This document shows positions 16,948 through 25,019 of a stretch of 35,996 nt of DNA, piece by piece; the stretch's first letter is position 1; each line of letters opens with the position of its first letter. Source of the stretch: Nostocales cyanobacterium Centralia_MAG_434 (GTDB lineage Bacteria > Cyanobacteriota > Cyanobacteriia > Cyanobacteriales > Nostocaceae). A model generated the notes under the pieces. That model did no database searches, had not been told where the DNA came from, and was given only the letters and a program-made list of their open reading frames with translations. Position numbers and translations under genes: made by a program. The stretch is from contig JAJPJF010000128.1 in NCBI GenBank assembly GCA_021324415.1, forward strand, positions 1 to 35,996, read 5' to 3'.

Positions 16948-17906
16948 ATACTTGCAACTTTCAGGGCAATATGGGTTTACTCAGATGGCTTTTACTAAAT
17001 AGGTTAAAAAGCTCTCATATAAAACAAAAAATAGATGGCTTTACTCTTATTGAGTTGTTGGTAGGTATCATTTTAGCTGCCCTTGTTATTACACCTTTGC
17101 TAGGGTTTATGGTCAACGTTATGGTATCCGACCGTCAAGAACAAGCAAAGGCAACCTCTGAACAAGAAATCAAATCAGCACTTGATTTTATTGCTCGAGA
17201 CTTGGAACAGGCAGTTTATATTTATGATGCTGACGGCATTAATGCCATTAGGTCGCAACTCCCTCAATACAGTCAGAAAGACCAATTTTTTCCTGTTCTT
17301 GTCTTCTGGAAACGTCAGTTTATTTCAGGCGGAATTAGCGTTACTGGCGGAAATAACGATACTTTTGTCTACTCCTTAGTTGCCTATTATTTGATTAGAG
17401 ATGGTAACTCTACATGGTCAAATGTTGCCCGGATTGGTAGATTTCAAATTAGTAATGGTTATGGAGTGACTAGCACCGATATAAATAACACGAGAGATCC
17501 TGGTTTTCAGATGTTTAATTTGCAAAATTCAGGTACTCTAAAAACCAAAATGGATAGTTGGACACCAATGGCAGGGGAGTCCTACACTCAACAAATTTTA
17601 CCTGTGATTGATTATGTTGATCAAACCACAATCAATAGTACAAGCAATCCAGCACCAACTTGCTCAACTGGTCAAGTAGTCCCCAATTATTCTGGAACTG
17701 GAGATTCTGTACCGACAGGAAATACAAATACACGTGGTTTTTATGTTTGTGTAGATTCAACGAATACTGTAGTAGAAGTTTATTTGCGTGGTAACGCTCT
17801 CGCTCGTATTCAAAATAATAATTTTGATTTTAATGGAAGCAATAAAGTTTATTTTCCCCAAGCAAGTAGACGAGTCCAAGGACGTGGATTTGTATTCACC
17901 AAATAA
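16941..17906 (+). CDS. hpsC: Pseudopilin HpsC
   Basis: Pseudopilin of 321 residues, PulJ/GspJ-like in layout. A 33-residue leader ends in G33, then F34-T-L-I-E38 and a hydrophobic helix to about 58. After this come SEQEIKSALDFIARDLEQAVYIYDADG, a pattern frequent in GspJ-type minor pseudopilins, and an elongated domain. It ends with FYVCVDSTNTVVEVYLRGNALARI and VQGRGFVFTK. The start ATG at 16941 overlaps the end of hpsB; the next gene starts one base after its stop. It probably forms, with HpsB and HpsD, the tip of a pseudopilus used in hormogonium polysaccharide export. Confidence 0.87.
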   Translation: MLNTCNFQGNMGLLRWLLLNRLKSSHIKQKIDGFTLIELLVGIILAALVITPLLGFMVNVMVSDRQEQAKATSEQEIKSALDFIARDLEQAVYIYDADGINAIRSQLPQYSQKDQFFPVLVFWKRQFISGGISVTGGNNDTFVYSLVAYYLIRDGNSTWSNVARIGRFQISNGYGVTSTDINNTRDPGFQMFNLQNSGTLKTKMDSWTPMAGESYTQQILPVIDYVDQTTINSTSNPAPTCSTGQVVPNYSGTGDSVPTGNTNTRGFYVCVDSTNTVVEVYLRGNALARIQNNNFDFNGSNKVYFPQASRRVQGRGFVFTK

Positions 17907-17907
17907 A

Positions 17908-18609
17908 ATGTTACAGAAAATTCCTATAAAATTATTTAATTCTCAAACAAAATCCTCTAACTGCATTTCTCAAGAAATCGCTGGGTTTAGTGTCATTGAG
18001 GTCTTGGTTGCAGTGGTGATGATTGGGATTTTATCTGCGATCGCAGTTCCCACTTGGCTGAGTTTTGTTGGTAGACAGCAAGCAAACAAGGCTAATGATA
18101 CTATTGTGGCAGCACTCCAGCAAGCTCAACGAGAAGCAAAAAGACAAAAACTCAGTTACAGCGTTAGCTTTCAATACAACAATAACATTCCACAAATGGC
18201 TGTCTATCGCAGCAATGATGGTCCAACGAATTACTGGCAAAATTTGGGTGCAGATTTAGGAATTCAAGCGAGCAAAATAGTCTTAGGTACAAACCTAACA
18301 GATGTAAACACAACAACTAGCAGCAGTTCTGTTTCCTATCCTCTCAACTCTAGCGTTTCCCAGACAATCACTTTTGACTACATGGGTGCTTTAAATTTGG
18401 CTGTTAAAACGAATACTAGTAGTATAACTGCTGTGCAGCAACAAAAGCTTGGTTACAATAGCACGACTCAGAATTATAAAGGTTTAATTGTAGCAGTTGC
18501 AGTGGCTAAACCAGGGACGACTAATCAAGTCACCAATGTAAAACGCTGTGTCATCGTGAAAACTCTCTTAGGTTCGATTCAAACAGGAAAAGATACTCAG
18601 TGTAATTAA
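17908..18609 (+). CDS. hpsD: Pseudopilin HpsD (GspH/FimT-like)
   Basis: Minor pseudopilin of 233 residues. A 26-residue leader ends in G26, then F27-S-V-I-E31 and the helix EVLVAVVMIGILSAIAVPTWLSFVGRQQANKA, which is the GspH/FimT pattern. The C-terminus CVIVKTLLGSIQTGKDTQC is shared with the pseudopilin at 20140-20763. The ATG at 17908, one base after the hpsC stop, is preferred. The longer frame from 17788 overlaps hpsC by 119 bp and gives a leader with an extra hydrophobic stretch. Last of three tightly linked pseudopilin genes. A gap of 190 bp to hpsE contains a CGCCAAG-type dispersed repeat near 18630-18655 and otherwise nothing clear. Confidence 0.88.
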   Translation: MLQKIPIKLFNSQTKSSNCISQEIAGFSVIEVLVAVVMIGILSAIAVPTWLSFVGRQQANKANDTIVAALQQAQREAKRQKLSYSVSFQYNNNIPQMAVYRSNDGPTNYWQNLGADLGIQASKIVLGTNLTDVNTTTSSSSVSYPLNSSVSQTITFDYMGALNLAVKTNTSSITAVQQQKLGYNSTTQNYKGLIVAVAVAKPGTTNQVTNVKRCVIVKTLLGSIQTGKDTQCN

Positions 18610-18799
18610 TATTGTTAGTTTGAAAAACCGCCAAGGTGTGAAGAACGCCAAGATAAGAGAGAAGTTAGTAAAAGATTCAGAAGAATTATATTTTTAGCAC
18701 AAGAAATTCATTGAGAAATTCAGTACTAGGACGGAATACGGCAAAGACACCTAAAGTTGACAATTGATACTGCTAGGTGTGTTTTCTCCTCAAAAAATA

Positions 18800-19771
18800 A
18801 TGTGTGTTGACTTTACGGTAGCTATACCAACTTATAACGGCGAAAGTCGTTTGCCTAAATTGCTGGAAAGACTGCAAAAGCAACTTTACACTGAAGATTT
18901 TTCTTGGGAAATTATTGTTGTAGACAACAACAGCACAGATAATACAGCAAAACTTATTCAAACCTATCAAGCCAACTGGCAGCATCCCTATCCATTAAAG
19001 TATTTTTTTGAACAAAAGCAAGGAGCAGCATACGCACGCAAACGAGCAATTGAAGAAGCTCAAGGTAAATTCATTGGTTTTTTAGATGATGACAACTACC
19101 CAACTTCAAACTGGGTTGCAAAGGCTTATGCTTTTGGTCAAATCTATCCTAAGGCGGGAGCTTATGCTAGCCAAATCCATCCAGACTGGGAAGTGGAACC
19201 ACCAAAAAACTTTCAGCGTATTGCTCCATTTTTAGCAATTACTGAACGAGGGGATTTGCCTTTACGATATGACCCGCAAAAAAAGTTACTTCCTCCTTCT
19301 GCAGGGCTTGTGGTTCGCCGACAAGCTTGGTTACAAAGTGTACCTAGTCAAACGATTTTGACTGGCAGAATCACTGATAATATGTTAACTAGTGAAGATC
19401 TAGAAATATTGTCTTATATTCAAAAAGCAGGATGGGAAGTTTGGTACAATCCAGAAATGGAAATTTATCACTATATTCCTTCTTGGCGTTTACAAAAAGA
19501 GTATTTAATTCCATTTTTTAGAGGCATTGGGCTGAGCCGTTATGTTACCCGGATGGTGCATGTCAAACCTTGGGCTAAACCAGTAGCATTTTTAGCTTAT
19601 ATGGTCAATGACCTACGGAAAATTATCGTGCACCTATTAAAGTACAGACAAAAATTGAATAATGATTTAGTTGCCACCTGCGAAATGCAACTCTTTGTAA
19701 GTAGTTTGATTAGCCCTTTTTATTTGTGGAAACATGGATATCTTAGGAAAGATGTTCATAGCCAAAGCTAA
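18800..19771 (+). CDS. hpsE: Hormogonium polysaccharide glycosyltransferase HpsE (GT2)
   Basis: GT-A family 2 glycosyltransferase of 323 residues. It starts MCVDFTVAIPTYNGESRLPKLL and has DNNSTDNTA, the metal-binding FLDDDN (about 94-99) and AGLVVRR. The C-terminal half has amphipathic segments (GIGLSRYVTRM, PVAFLAYMVNDLRK) that suggest membrane contact. It is strongly similar along its whole length to the protein at 4767-5867. The ATG at 18800 is preferred over the TTG at 18764. It follows hpsD, the position expected for hpsE, and is probably part of that transcription unit. The sugar transferred is unknown. Confidence 0.88.
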   Translation: MCVDFTVAIPTYNGESRLPKLLERLQKQLYTEDFSWEIIVVDNNSTDNTAKLIQTYQANWQHPYPLKYFFEQKQGAAYARKRAIEEAQGKFIGFLDDDNYPTSNWVAKAYAFGQIYPKAGAYASQIHPDWEVEPPKNFQRIAPFLAITERGDLPLRYDPQKKLLPPSAGLVVRRQAWLQSVPSQTILTGRITDNMLTSEDLEILSYIQKAGWEVWYNPEMEIYHYIPSWRLQKEYLIPFFRGIGLSRYVTRMVHVKPWAKPVAFLAYMVNDLRKIIVHLLKYRQKLNNDLVATCEMQLFVSSLISPFYLWKHGYLRKDVHSQS

Positions 19772-19828
19772 TATTTCGTTAAGGTTGGGCATGAGGCTAT
19801 GAAAATGTTCCTCCAAGACCCACATTAA

Positions 19829-19909
19829 CAGGAAAATTACTGGAGTAGTATGCTTAGTCCTTTCTATTGGTTAAAAAGTAGTGTCATCAGGCAAATTAAG
19901 ACTGAATAA
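19829..19909 (+). pseudogene. Possible remnant of an HpsE C-terminus
   Basis: Between stops at 19826 and 19907 the frame reads QENYWSSMLSPFYWLKSSVIRQ. MLSPFYWLK resembles LISPFYLWK at the end of HpsE (18800-19771) and VLSPFF in the copy at 4767. I infer a decayed third HpsE copy. The match is short, so chance is not excluded. The rest of the 19772-20139 gap holds a degenerate GTAGAG/CGTCTCTAC palindrome at about 19971-20002 and AT-rich leader. Confidence 0.35.
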
Positions 19910-20139
19910 GTCTTGTTAAACAGTCATGTTAGTTTTGCATTATCTTTGGGAATAATAATCGTAAAAACGATAGTAGAGCCGTTACAATGTAGCGTCTCTA
20001 CTTGATCATTGGCTATTAACTATAGACTTAAAAATATTCAAGATTTTCAGAAAAATATTTTCTATTTTTCCGGTCAGTACAAAAACAATTGGAAAAGAAA
20101 AAACAGATACCAGTAATTAGATTTTTCTTTATCCAAGCA

Positions 20140-20763
20140 ATGCAAAAAAAATTTATAAGAAATTCTTCTATCAGTGGCTTTACACTGCTAGAAATGTTAG
20201 TCGTGATTATTATTGTGGGGATTGTGGGTGCGATCGCCGTTCCCAGTTGGCTCGCATTTGTTGACGTTCTCCGCCTCAGTGCTGCTCAAAACGAAGTTTA
20301 CCTTGCCATGCGTGAAGCGCAAAGCGAAGCTGTGAAGCACAAACTAACTTGGCAAGTGAGTTTGCGTCAACAAAATGGTACTGTTCAATGGGCAGTTCAT
20401 CAAGCAGATCCAGAACAATTTGTTGCTGATGCTGTCCTAGCAAACAATGGCTTATGGCATAACCTTGAGCAAAATGTTCACCTCGATCTAGAACGGAACG
20501 AGAGAGGTAAATACGAAACAACATTCGCCAAGCAATCTCCATCTGGTCCTTGGCGAGCAATGTTCAACTACCAAGGTTGTCCAATTTATGAAGTCAACAA
20601 TGATTGTACCCAAACATCCCTCAGAGCACTCGGACAGATCTCTTTTGCCAGCCAATATGGTGGTCAAGCGAGACGTTGCATCTATATCTCTACAATTCTA
20701 GGGGCAATGCGGACAGGGAAAGAGCATCAAATAGCTAATGAAAATAGTAAGTACTGCTACTAA
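20140..20763 (+). CDS. Second HpsD-like pseudopilin (GspH/FimT-like)
   Basis: Pseudopilin of 207 residues when started at the ATG at 20140. A 13-residue basic leader (MQKKFIRNSSISG) is followed by F14-T-L-L-E18 and the helix MLVVIIIVGIVGAIAVPSWLAFVDVLRLSAAQNEVYLAMREAQSEA, the typical GspH/FimT N-terminus. The C-terminal RCIYISTILGAMRTGKEHQ lines up with RCVIVKTLLGSIQTGKDTQ of HpsD, so it is a paralogue. The TTG at 20089 would add 17 basic and aromatic residues and is less likely. It stands alone, 368 bp from hpsE, with GGGAATAAT at 19948 as a possible promoter element. It may replace HpsD in an alternative pseudopilus or act as a further tip subunit. Confidence 0.83.
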   Translation: MQKKFIRNSSISGFTLLEMLVVIIIVGIVGAIAVPSWLAFVDVLRLSAAQNEVYLAMREAQSEAVKHKLTWQVSLRQQNGTVQWAVHQADPEQFVADAVLANNGLWHNLEQNVHLDLERNERGKYETTFAKQSPSGPWRAMFNYQGCPIYEVNNDCTQTSLRALGQISFASQYGGQARRCIYISTILGAMRTGKEHQIANENSKYCY

Positions 20764-20791
20764 TGATTGCTAGATTAATGACAACTTGTAG

Positions 20792-20956
20792 GGAACTAAC
20801 CGAGCATGGCAACAGACTTTAGTTATTGAGCGAAAACTCAATGTATCTGTGGTGCTCTTACAAGCTTTGGCTAATCTTGAGTGTCCAGAGGATTTGCTAG
20901 TCTGGGATACTTGTTCTTCTGAAAATTTTTCTGAAGACGAGATCAATTTCAGCTAG
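20792..20956 (+). pseudogene. Orphan coding-like fragment, no start codon
   Basis: A 54-codon open frame runs from just after a TAG (20789-20791) to TAG 20954-20956 and reads WQQTLVIERKLNVSVVLLQA, then LANLECPEDLLVWDT. It has no ATG, GTG or TTG near its beginning, but the composition looks protein-like rather than intergenic. I do not recognise it. It may be the 3' end of a decayed gene. The rest of the gap to 21118 shows nothing clear. Confidence 0.3.
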
Positions 20957-21118
20957 TAGCGTAGTGTAATAGAGGCAATAGGGACTAAAATTATACCACT
21001 GTCCCCTCTTTGCAGATAGCAGATGCATGTAAATTCAGCCCATGAGATGGGTTCTCTCTGCAACTTGTGTAACTTTAAGTAGGACAATCATTAGTTCTTG
21101 ATTAAGAGACGAAAAACA

Positions 21119-21958
21119 ATGACTTATCGTTTAGCTACTGCAATGAGCGCTGCTCGCGTACTCAAGGTAGTTGGAGTAATTTTAATACTGTCCTTTTTAG
21201 TGGACTTTTTGATTCTGTTGTTTCCCTTCCAACCAACCAATCGATTATGGCAAATCGACTTGGCAACAGCGCTTGTTGATCGAGGGATTGTACCCCTAGT
21301 TGGCTTGGGTATGCTCTTCGCTGGACATTGGTTTGATAATGTTGAAGATGGAGGTCGTTCTACTATAGACCTTAGATTTCCAGCGCTAATCCTGTCTAGC
21401 ATTCTAGGGTTGATATTTTTGCTGATTTTTCCCGTGCATCTTAACAATGTACGTCAAGCTAGCGCTCAGACAGTAGAGCAAATTAACCAGAAAGCAGAAC
21501 AGGAAGAAAATCAACTTAACAAACAGCTTGACCAAGTGCAAGCTCAGCTGAACAATGAACAGGTAAAAGCCGCACTAGAAAAGCAGAAAAGTCAAGTTAA
21601 AGCTCGGTTCTCGGAACTAATTAAAGATGATCAGCGTTACCAACAAGCACTGAATGATCCCAACCTTCCTCAAGCTCAGAAAGACTTGCTGAAGAAATTT
21701 AAAGCAAACCCTCAAGAGCTTGATAAGTATATTGAAAATCAAAGTAATCCGCAGACAGTTGCAAATCAACAACGGAACCAAATTCGGCAGAACAAGGAAG
21801 AGGCTGAAAAACGTACTAAAGACAACGCCTGGAAAACTGGACTGCGTACTGGTGTTGGCAGTTTGCTGTTAGCCATTGGTTACATTATCATCGGTTGGAC
21901 AGGCTTAAGAGACATGGGTGCTTTACAAGGTGCTAGAAGTAAGGCTCCCGCGCGCTAA
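21119..21958 (+). CDS. hpsJ: HpsJ-like membrane protein
   Basis: 279-residue membrane protein resembling the HpsJ family of the hormogonium polysaccharide locus. Predicted membrane segments lie at about 15-37 (VLKVVGVILILSFLVDFLILLF), 52-72, 86-106 and 242-262. Between the third and fourth is a long Gln/Lys/Glu-rich, coiled-coil-like region (about 115-235) that would sit on one side of the membrane. DLATALVDRGIVPLVGLG lies between the first two helices. The ATG at 21119 is preferred to the TTG at 21098. An energy-linked or scaffold role in polysaccharide export is inferred from the neighbours; no catalytic motif is visible. The symbol is from remembered family pattern and should be read as tentative. 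Confidence 0.65.
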   Translation: MTYRLATAMSAARVLKVVGVILILSFLVDFLILLFPFQPTNRLWQIDLATALVDRGIVPLVGLGMLFAGHWFDNVEDGGRSTIDLRFPALILSSILGLIFLLIFPVHLNNVRQASAQTVEQINQKAEQEENQLNKQLDQVQAQLNNEQVKAALEKQKSQVKARFSELIKDDQRYQQALNDPNLPQAQKDLLKKFKANPQELDKYIENQSNPQTVANQQRNQIRQNKEEAEKRTKDNAWKTGLRTGVGSLLLAIGYIIIGWTGLRDMGALQGARSKAPAR

Positions 21959-22001
21959 TCTAGTGTTTATCGCTGTTTTTAATACACGACAGTTGTACCG
22001 G

Positions 22002-22037
22002 AGAAGAGACGTGATTCATGGCGTCTCTTCTTCGTTT
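22002..22037 (+). terminator. Inverted repeat, possible terminator
   Basis: AGAAGAGACG (22002-22011) and its exact complement CGTCTCTTCT (22022-22031), loop of 10 nt, then TCGTTTT. It lies 43 bp after the HpsJ-like gene. The T-tract is imperfect. The GAGACG/CGTCTC core is also found in the palindrome at 4609, so this could be a related dispersed repeat used as a terminator. Confidence 0.45.
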
Positions 22038-22097
22038 TGAGGTTTCGTTTTAAGGTATAGTGTATAATTTAACACGATAAAAATTAACCTATATTCA

Positions 22098-22973
22098 ATG
22101 TTTTCAATTTATATACTGACTTATAACGAAGAGCTAGATATCGCGGCTTGTATTGAATCAGCCATGTTATCTGATGACATTATTGTTGTTGACTCATATA
22201 GTGGCGATCGCACGGTAGAAATTGCCCGTTCCTATCCTGTTCGTGTTGTCCAACATCGCTTTGAAAGCCACGGTCATCAGCGTACTTGGATGCTAGAATC
22301 CATAAATCCTAAACATGAATGGGTGTACATTCTGGAGGCTGATGAGCGCATGACACCAGAACTGTTTGCAGAATGTGAACAGGCTATAAAGAATCCAGAT
22401 TACATCGGTTACTATGTAGCTGAGCGTGTCATTTTTATGAATAAGTGGATACGCCGTAGTACACAGTACCCTCGTTACCAAATGCGACTTTTTCGTCATG
22501 GCAAAGTCTGGTTTACAGACTACGGTCATACTGAACGAGAAGTCTGTGATGGTAAGACAAGCTTTTTAAAAGAAACCTATCCACACTATACGTGTAGCAA
22601 AGGTTTAAGTCGCTGGATTGAAAAGCACAACCGTTACTCTACAGATGAAGCCAAAGAAACCCTGCATCAGTTAGAAACTGGAGTAGTTACCTGGGGAAAC
22701 TTATTTTTTGGTAAATCGGAAGTTGAACGACGTCGTGCCTTAAAAGATTTATCTTTGCGCTTACCTGCAAGACCACTGCTACGCTTTTTATATATGTATT
22801 TTCTTTTGGGTGGTTGCCTAGACGGACAAGCTGGGTTTGCTTGGTGTACACTACAAGCATTCTATGAATACCTAATTTTGCTCAAAGTTTGGGAAATGAA
22901 GCATCTCCCAGAGCCAAGATTAGAAACAAAAGCAAAAGCACCTATCGGTGAAGCAACAGGCGTTAAGCCATAA
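22098..22973 (+). CDS. Glycosyltransferase family 2, WaaE/KdtX-like
   Basis: 291-residue GT2 enzyme of the WaaE/KdtX subgroup. N-terminus FSIYILTYNEELDIAACIES, then DDIIVVDSYSGDRTVEIA, GHQRTWMLESINPKHEWVYILEADERMTPE with the acidic metal site, and RYQMRLFRHGKVWF, all typical. The C-terminus has a hydrophobic segment (RFLYMYFLLGGCLDGQAGFAWC, about 228-250), normal for the subgroup, and ends in a charged tail. ATG at 22098; a TATAAT lies about 25 bp upstream. It stands at the end of the hps region and probably adds a sugar to the lipid-linked repeat; in other bacteria relatives act on LPS core or capsule. No closer assignment is possible. Confidence 0.85.
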   Translation: MFSIYILTYNEELDIAACIESAMLSDDIIVVDSYSGDRTVEIARSYPVRVVQHRFESHGHQRTWMLESINPKHEWVYILEADERMTPELFAECEQAIKNPDYIGYYVAERVIFMNKWIRRSTQYPRYQMRLFRHGKVWFTDYGHTEREVCDGKTSFLKETYPHYTCSKGLSRWIEKHNRYSTDEAKETLHQLETGVVTWGNLFFGKSEVERRRALKDLSLRLPARPLLRFLYMYFLLGGCLDGQAGFAWCTLQAFYEYLILLKVWEMKHLPEPRLETKAKAPIGEATGVKP

Positions 22974-23107
22974 CTGAGTATTTCCTAGTATTTCCACAAA
23001 GCAAAAAAGTTGTTTTTGTTTTGTTACCCTAGAATTAAACGGAGCCTATTTAATTTTTTAATCAGCAGCTTTTGAGCTAGCACGCTAATATTAGTATTAC
23101 TATAAAA

Positions 23108-23130
23108 ACTTGTAACAATCCTTTACAAGT
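23108..23130. promoter_or_regulatory. 8-bp inverted repeat, possible operator
   Basis: ACTTGTAA (23108-23115), 7 nt, TTACAAGT (23123-23130). The form GTA-N9-TAC is one base longer than an NtcA site. It is in a 402-bp AT-rich gap (22974-23375) upstream of the DUF502-nusB-ftsY run, where I saw no gene. It may bind a dimeric regulator or be a plain hairpin. Confidence 0.35.
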
Positions 23131-23375
23131 ATTAAAAATATAAAACAACGCCCTGTTGGACTTACCAGTCACAATCAGAGTAACAGGTGGTTGGCTATTC
23201 GCTAGCTGACTAACCATAGCTCTTAGCTGATAGATTCTAACAAGTGCGTCTTTTGGAGACAGTGTTTGAGTTGCTTGCCTTTTAAGCCAGTTGCTTGACT
23301 AATGAATTTCTTCACCCTTGTCAAAATAGGGTTAGAAGCAGGGATCGGTCTTCACAACTTGACGAATCTGCTGGT

Positions 23376-24152
23376 ATGAATACCAATAACAGAAGTTTCA
23401 ACAGCCAAACAAAGGAGGACAGGGGGTTGGGAATCCATCGCTGGAAACAGGACTTAAAAAATGATCTCATTGCTGGTCTATTAGTCGTCATTCCCCTAGC
23501 GACCACCATTTGGCTTACAATTACCATTGCCACTTGGGTGATAAACATTCTCACCCAAATTCCCAAACAACTGAATCCCTTTGATGGGATGCACCCCATC
23601 GTGGTCAATTTACTAAATCTGTTAGTGGGACTGATGGTGCCACTGCTGAGTATACTTTTGATTGGCTTGATGGCTCGTAATATTGCAGGAAGGTGGCTGC
23701 TGGATGTAGGTGAGCGACTCCTGCAGGCGATTCCTCTAGCAGGACAAGTGTATAAGACCCTCAAGCAGCTTTTGGAAACCCTTTTAAAAGATACCAATGG
23801 TAAATTTCGTCGTGTCATTTTGGTAGAGTATCCCAGACCAGGAATTTGGTCCATCGGCTTTGTTACAGGGGTTGTCAGTAGTGAAATCCAGGCTCAAATA
23901 TCTCGTCCCATACTCAGTGTTTTCATTCCCACTACTCCTAACCCAACCACTGGATGGTATGCTGTTGTTCCTGAAGACGAGGTGGTGAATTTGTCAATGT
24001 CAATAGAAGATGCTTTTAAGATCATAGTTTCTGGTGGGATTGTTGCTCCCAATAAACCACTACCTCCACTAAATCCTAAAGAACAGAAACGAGAAGTTTC
24101 ACCCACAACTACAAATCAACAGGTTTTGTCTGTTGAAGAAACTAACTATTAA
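23376..24152 (+). CDS. DUF502 family membrane protein
   Basis: 258-residue member of DUF502, a family found in cyanobacteria and plants (in plants linked to COV/LCV-type membrane proteins); biochemical role unknown. Two hydrophobic segments are visible: about 32-57 (DLIAGLLVVIPLATTIWLTITIATWVI) and about 75-105 (VVNLLNLLVGLMVPLLSILLIGLMA). The family pattern follows: IPLAGQVYKTLKQLLETLL, FRRVILVEYPRPGIWSIGFVTG, FIPTTPNPTTGWYAVVPEDEVV and SMSIEDAFKIIVSGGI. ATG 23376 is chosen; the TTG at 23295 adds 27 residues with no family match. It is followed by nusB and ftsY in the same direction with gaps of about 110 bp, an order I recall from other cyanobacteria. Confidence 0.9.
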   Translation: MNTNNRSFNSQTKEDRGLGIHRWKQDLKNDLIAGLLVVIPLATTIWLTITIATWVINILTQIPKQLNPFDGMHPIVVNLLNLLVGLMVPLLSILLIGLMARNIAGRWLLDVGERLLQAIPLAGQVYKTLKQLLETLLKDTNGKFRRVILVEYPRPGIWSIGFVTGVVSSEIQAQISRPILSVFIPTTPNPTTGWYAVVPEDEVVNLSMSIEDAFKIIVSGGIVAPNKPLPPLNPKEQKREVSPTTTNQQVLSVEETNY

Positions 24153-24267
24153 AAGTGCTTGGTGGTTAAAACCAACAAAGAAACGGATGTTGGGCGCACC
24201 CTTCTCGAAGAGTACGGATGTTAGCCCATACCAATAACTATCAACTAAACAACTGAAAAAAACTATT

Positions 24268-24909
24268 ATGCAAGAGCGTAAACCCCGTCAAATTGCGCGT
24301 GAATTGGCGCTTTTAAGCCTCAGTCAACTGCCAGTCAATCCAAGAAAAATAGACCAATTGGCTACGGATCAACTGTTGCCCAAGTTGGTTCTAGCAGCAG
24401 TACGCACTTTGAGATCAGAAGTGCAAGACACTTTAGATAATGCGGCTGGCGAATTGCAACGTGGTAATGATCGCCTATTGAGCAGCCAAACCCGTGCTAG
24501 CGATCTCAACACTGCAAGAACTATGGTCAAAGAAGCGATTGAATATACTCAAACTGCCATCAATCAGTTAGCTGCAGCGGTCGAGTTTCCCGAACTTATT
24601 CAGCTCGCTAATCAAGACAAACAAGTTCACCAATACGCTAAAGACATCATTATCATAGTCAATGACAACCGAAACGAGATAGATGAACAGATTTCTGCTG
24701 CCTTAGTAGATTGGCAAGTAACTCGCCTCGCTCAAATTGACCGAGATATTCTACGAATTGCTGTTGCAGAAATGAGATTTCTTAGCGTTCCACCAAGCGT
24801 GGCAATCAACGAAGCTGTAGAGTTAGCCAAACGCTACAGTGAAGAAGATAGTCATCGTTTTATCAATGGTGTTTTACGCCGAGTGACAGAACAGAAAAAG
24901 ACGGCATAA
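24268..24909 (+). CDS. nusB: Transcription antitermination factor NusB
   Basis: NusB joins NusE (S10) on boxA RNA and helps RNA polymerase read through rRNA operons. The 213 residues are longer than the roughly 140 of E. coli NusB because of an inserted region (about 40-110), which is normal in cyanobacteria. N-terminus [21 protein letters not shown] matches the RNA-binding start. The C-terminal half [51 protein letters not shown] is the diagnostic NusB end. ATG at 24268. The 3' gap to ftsY is filled by heptamer repeats. Confidence 0.96.
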   Translation: MQERKPRQIARELALLSLSQLPVNPRKIDQLATDQLLPKLVLAAVRTLRSEVQDTLDNAAGELQRGNDRLLSSQTRASDLNTARTMVKEAIEYTQTAINQLAAAVEFPELIQLANQDKQVHQYAKDIIIIVNDNRNEIDEQISAALVDWQVTRLAQIDRDILRIAVAEMRFLSVPPSVAINEAVELAKRYSEEDSHRFINGVLRRVTEQKKTA

Positions 24910-24919
24910 TTTTGAAACA

Positions 24920-25018
24920 GTTAACAGTTGGCTATTAACTGCTAACTGCTAACTGCTACTAATAACTAATAATTAATAACTGATAACTAATAACTGATAA
25001 CTAATAACTAATAACTGC
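24920..25018 (+). repeat. ATAACTR and TAACTGC heptamer arrays before ftsY
   Basis: Three TAACTGC units near 24936-24956 are followed by eight in-register ATAACTA/ATAACTG/ATAATTA units that end two bases before the ftsY ATG. They belong to the short tandem heptamer repeats (STRR) of filamentous cyanobacteria. They occupy the space where a Shine-Dalgarno would be expected, and none is visible. Confidence 0.85.
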
Positions 25019-25019
25019 A

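Noticed and set aside
17788-17907. Longer start for hpsD
   Set aside because: It would overlap hpsC by 119 bp and give an odd hydrophobic leader; ATG 17908 lies one base after the hpsC stop.
23112-23126. NtcA-binding site
   Set aside because: The spacing is GTA-N9-TAC; NtcA needs N8.
23321-23854. Minus-strand open frame of 177 codons opposite the DUF502 gene
   Set aside because: The plus-strand DUF502 protein is clear; the reverse frame has no recognisable pattern and is a shadow.
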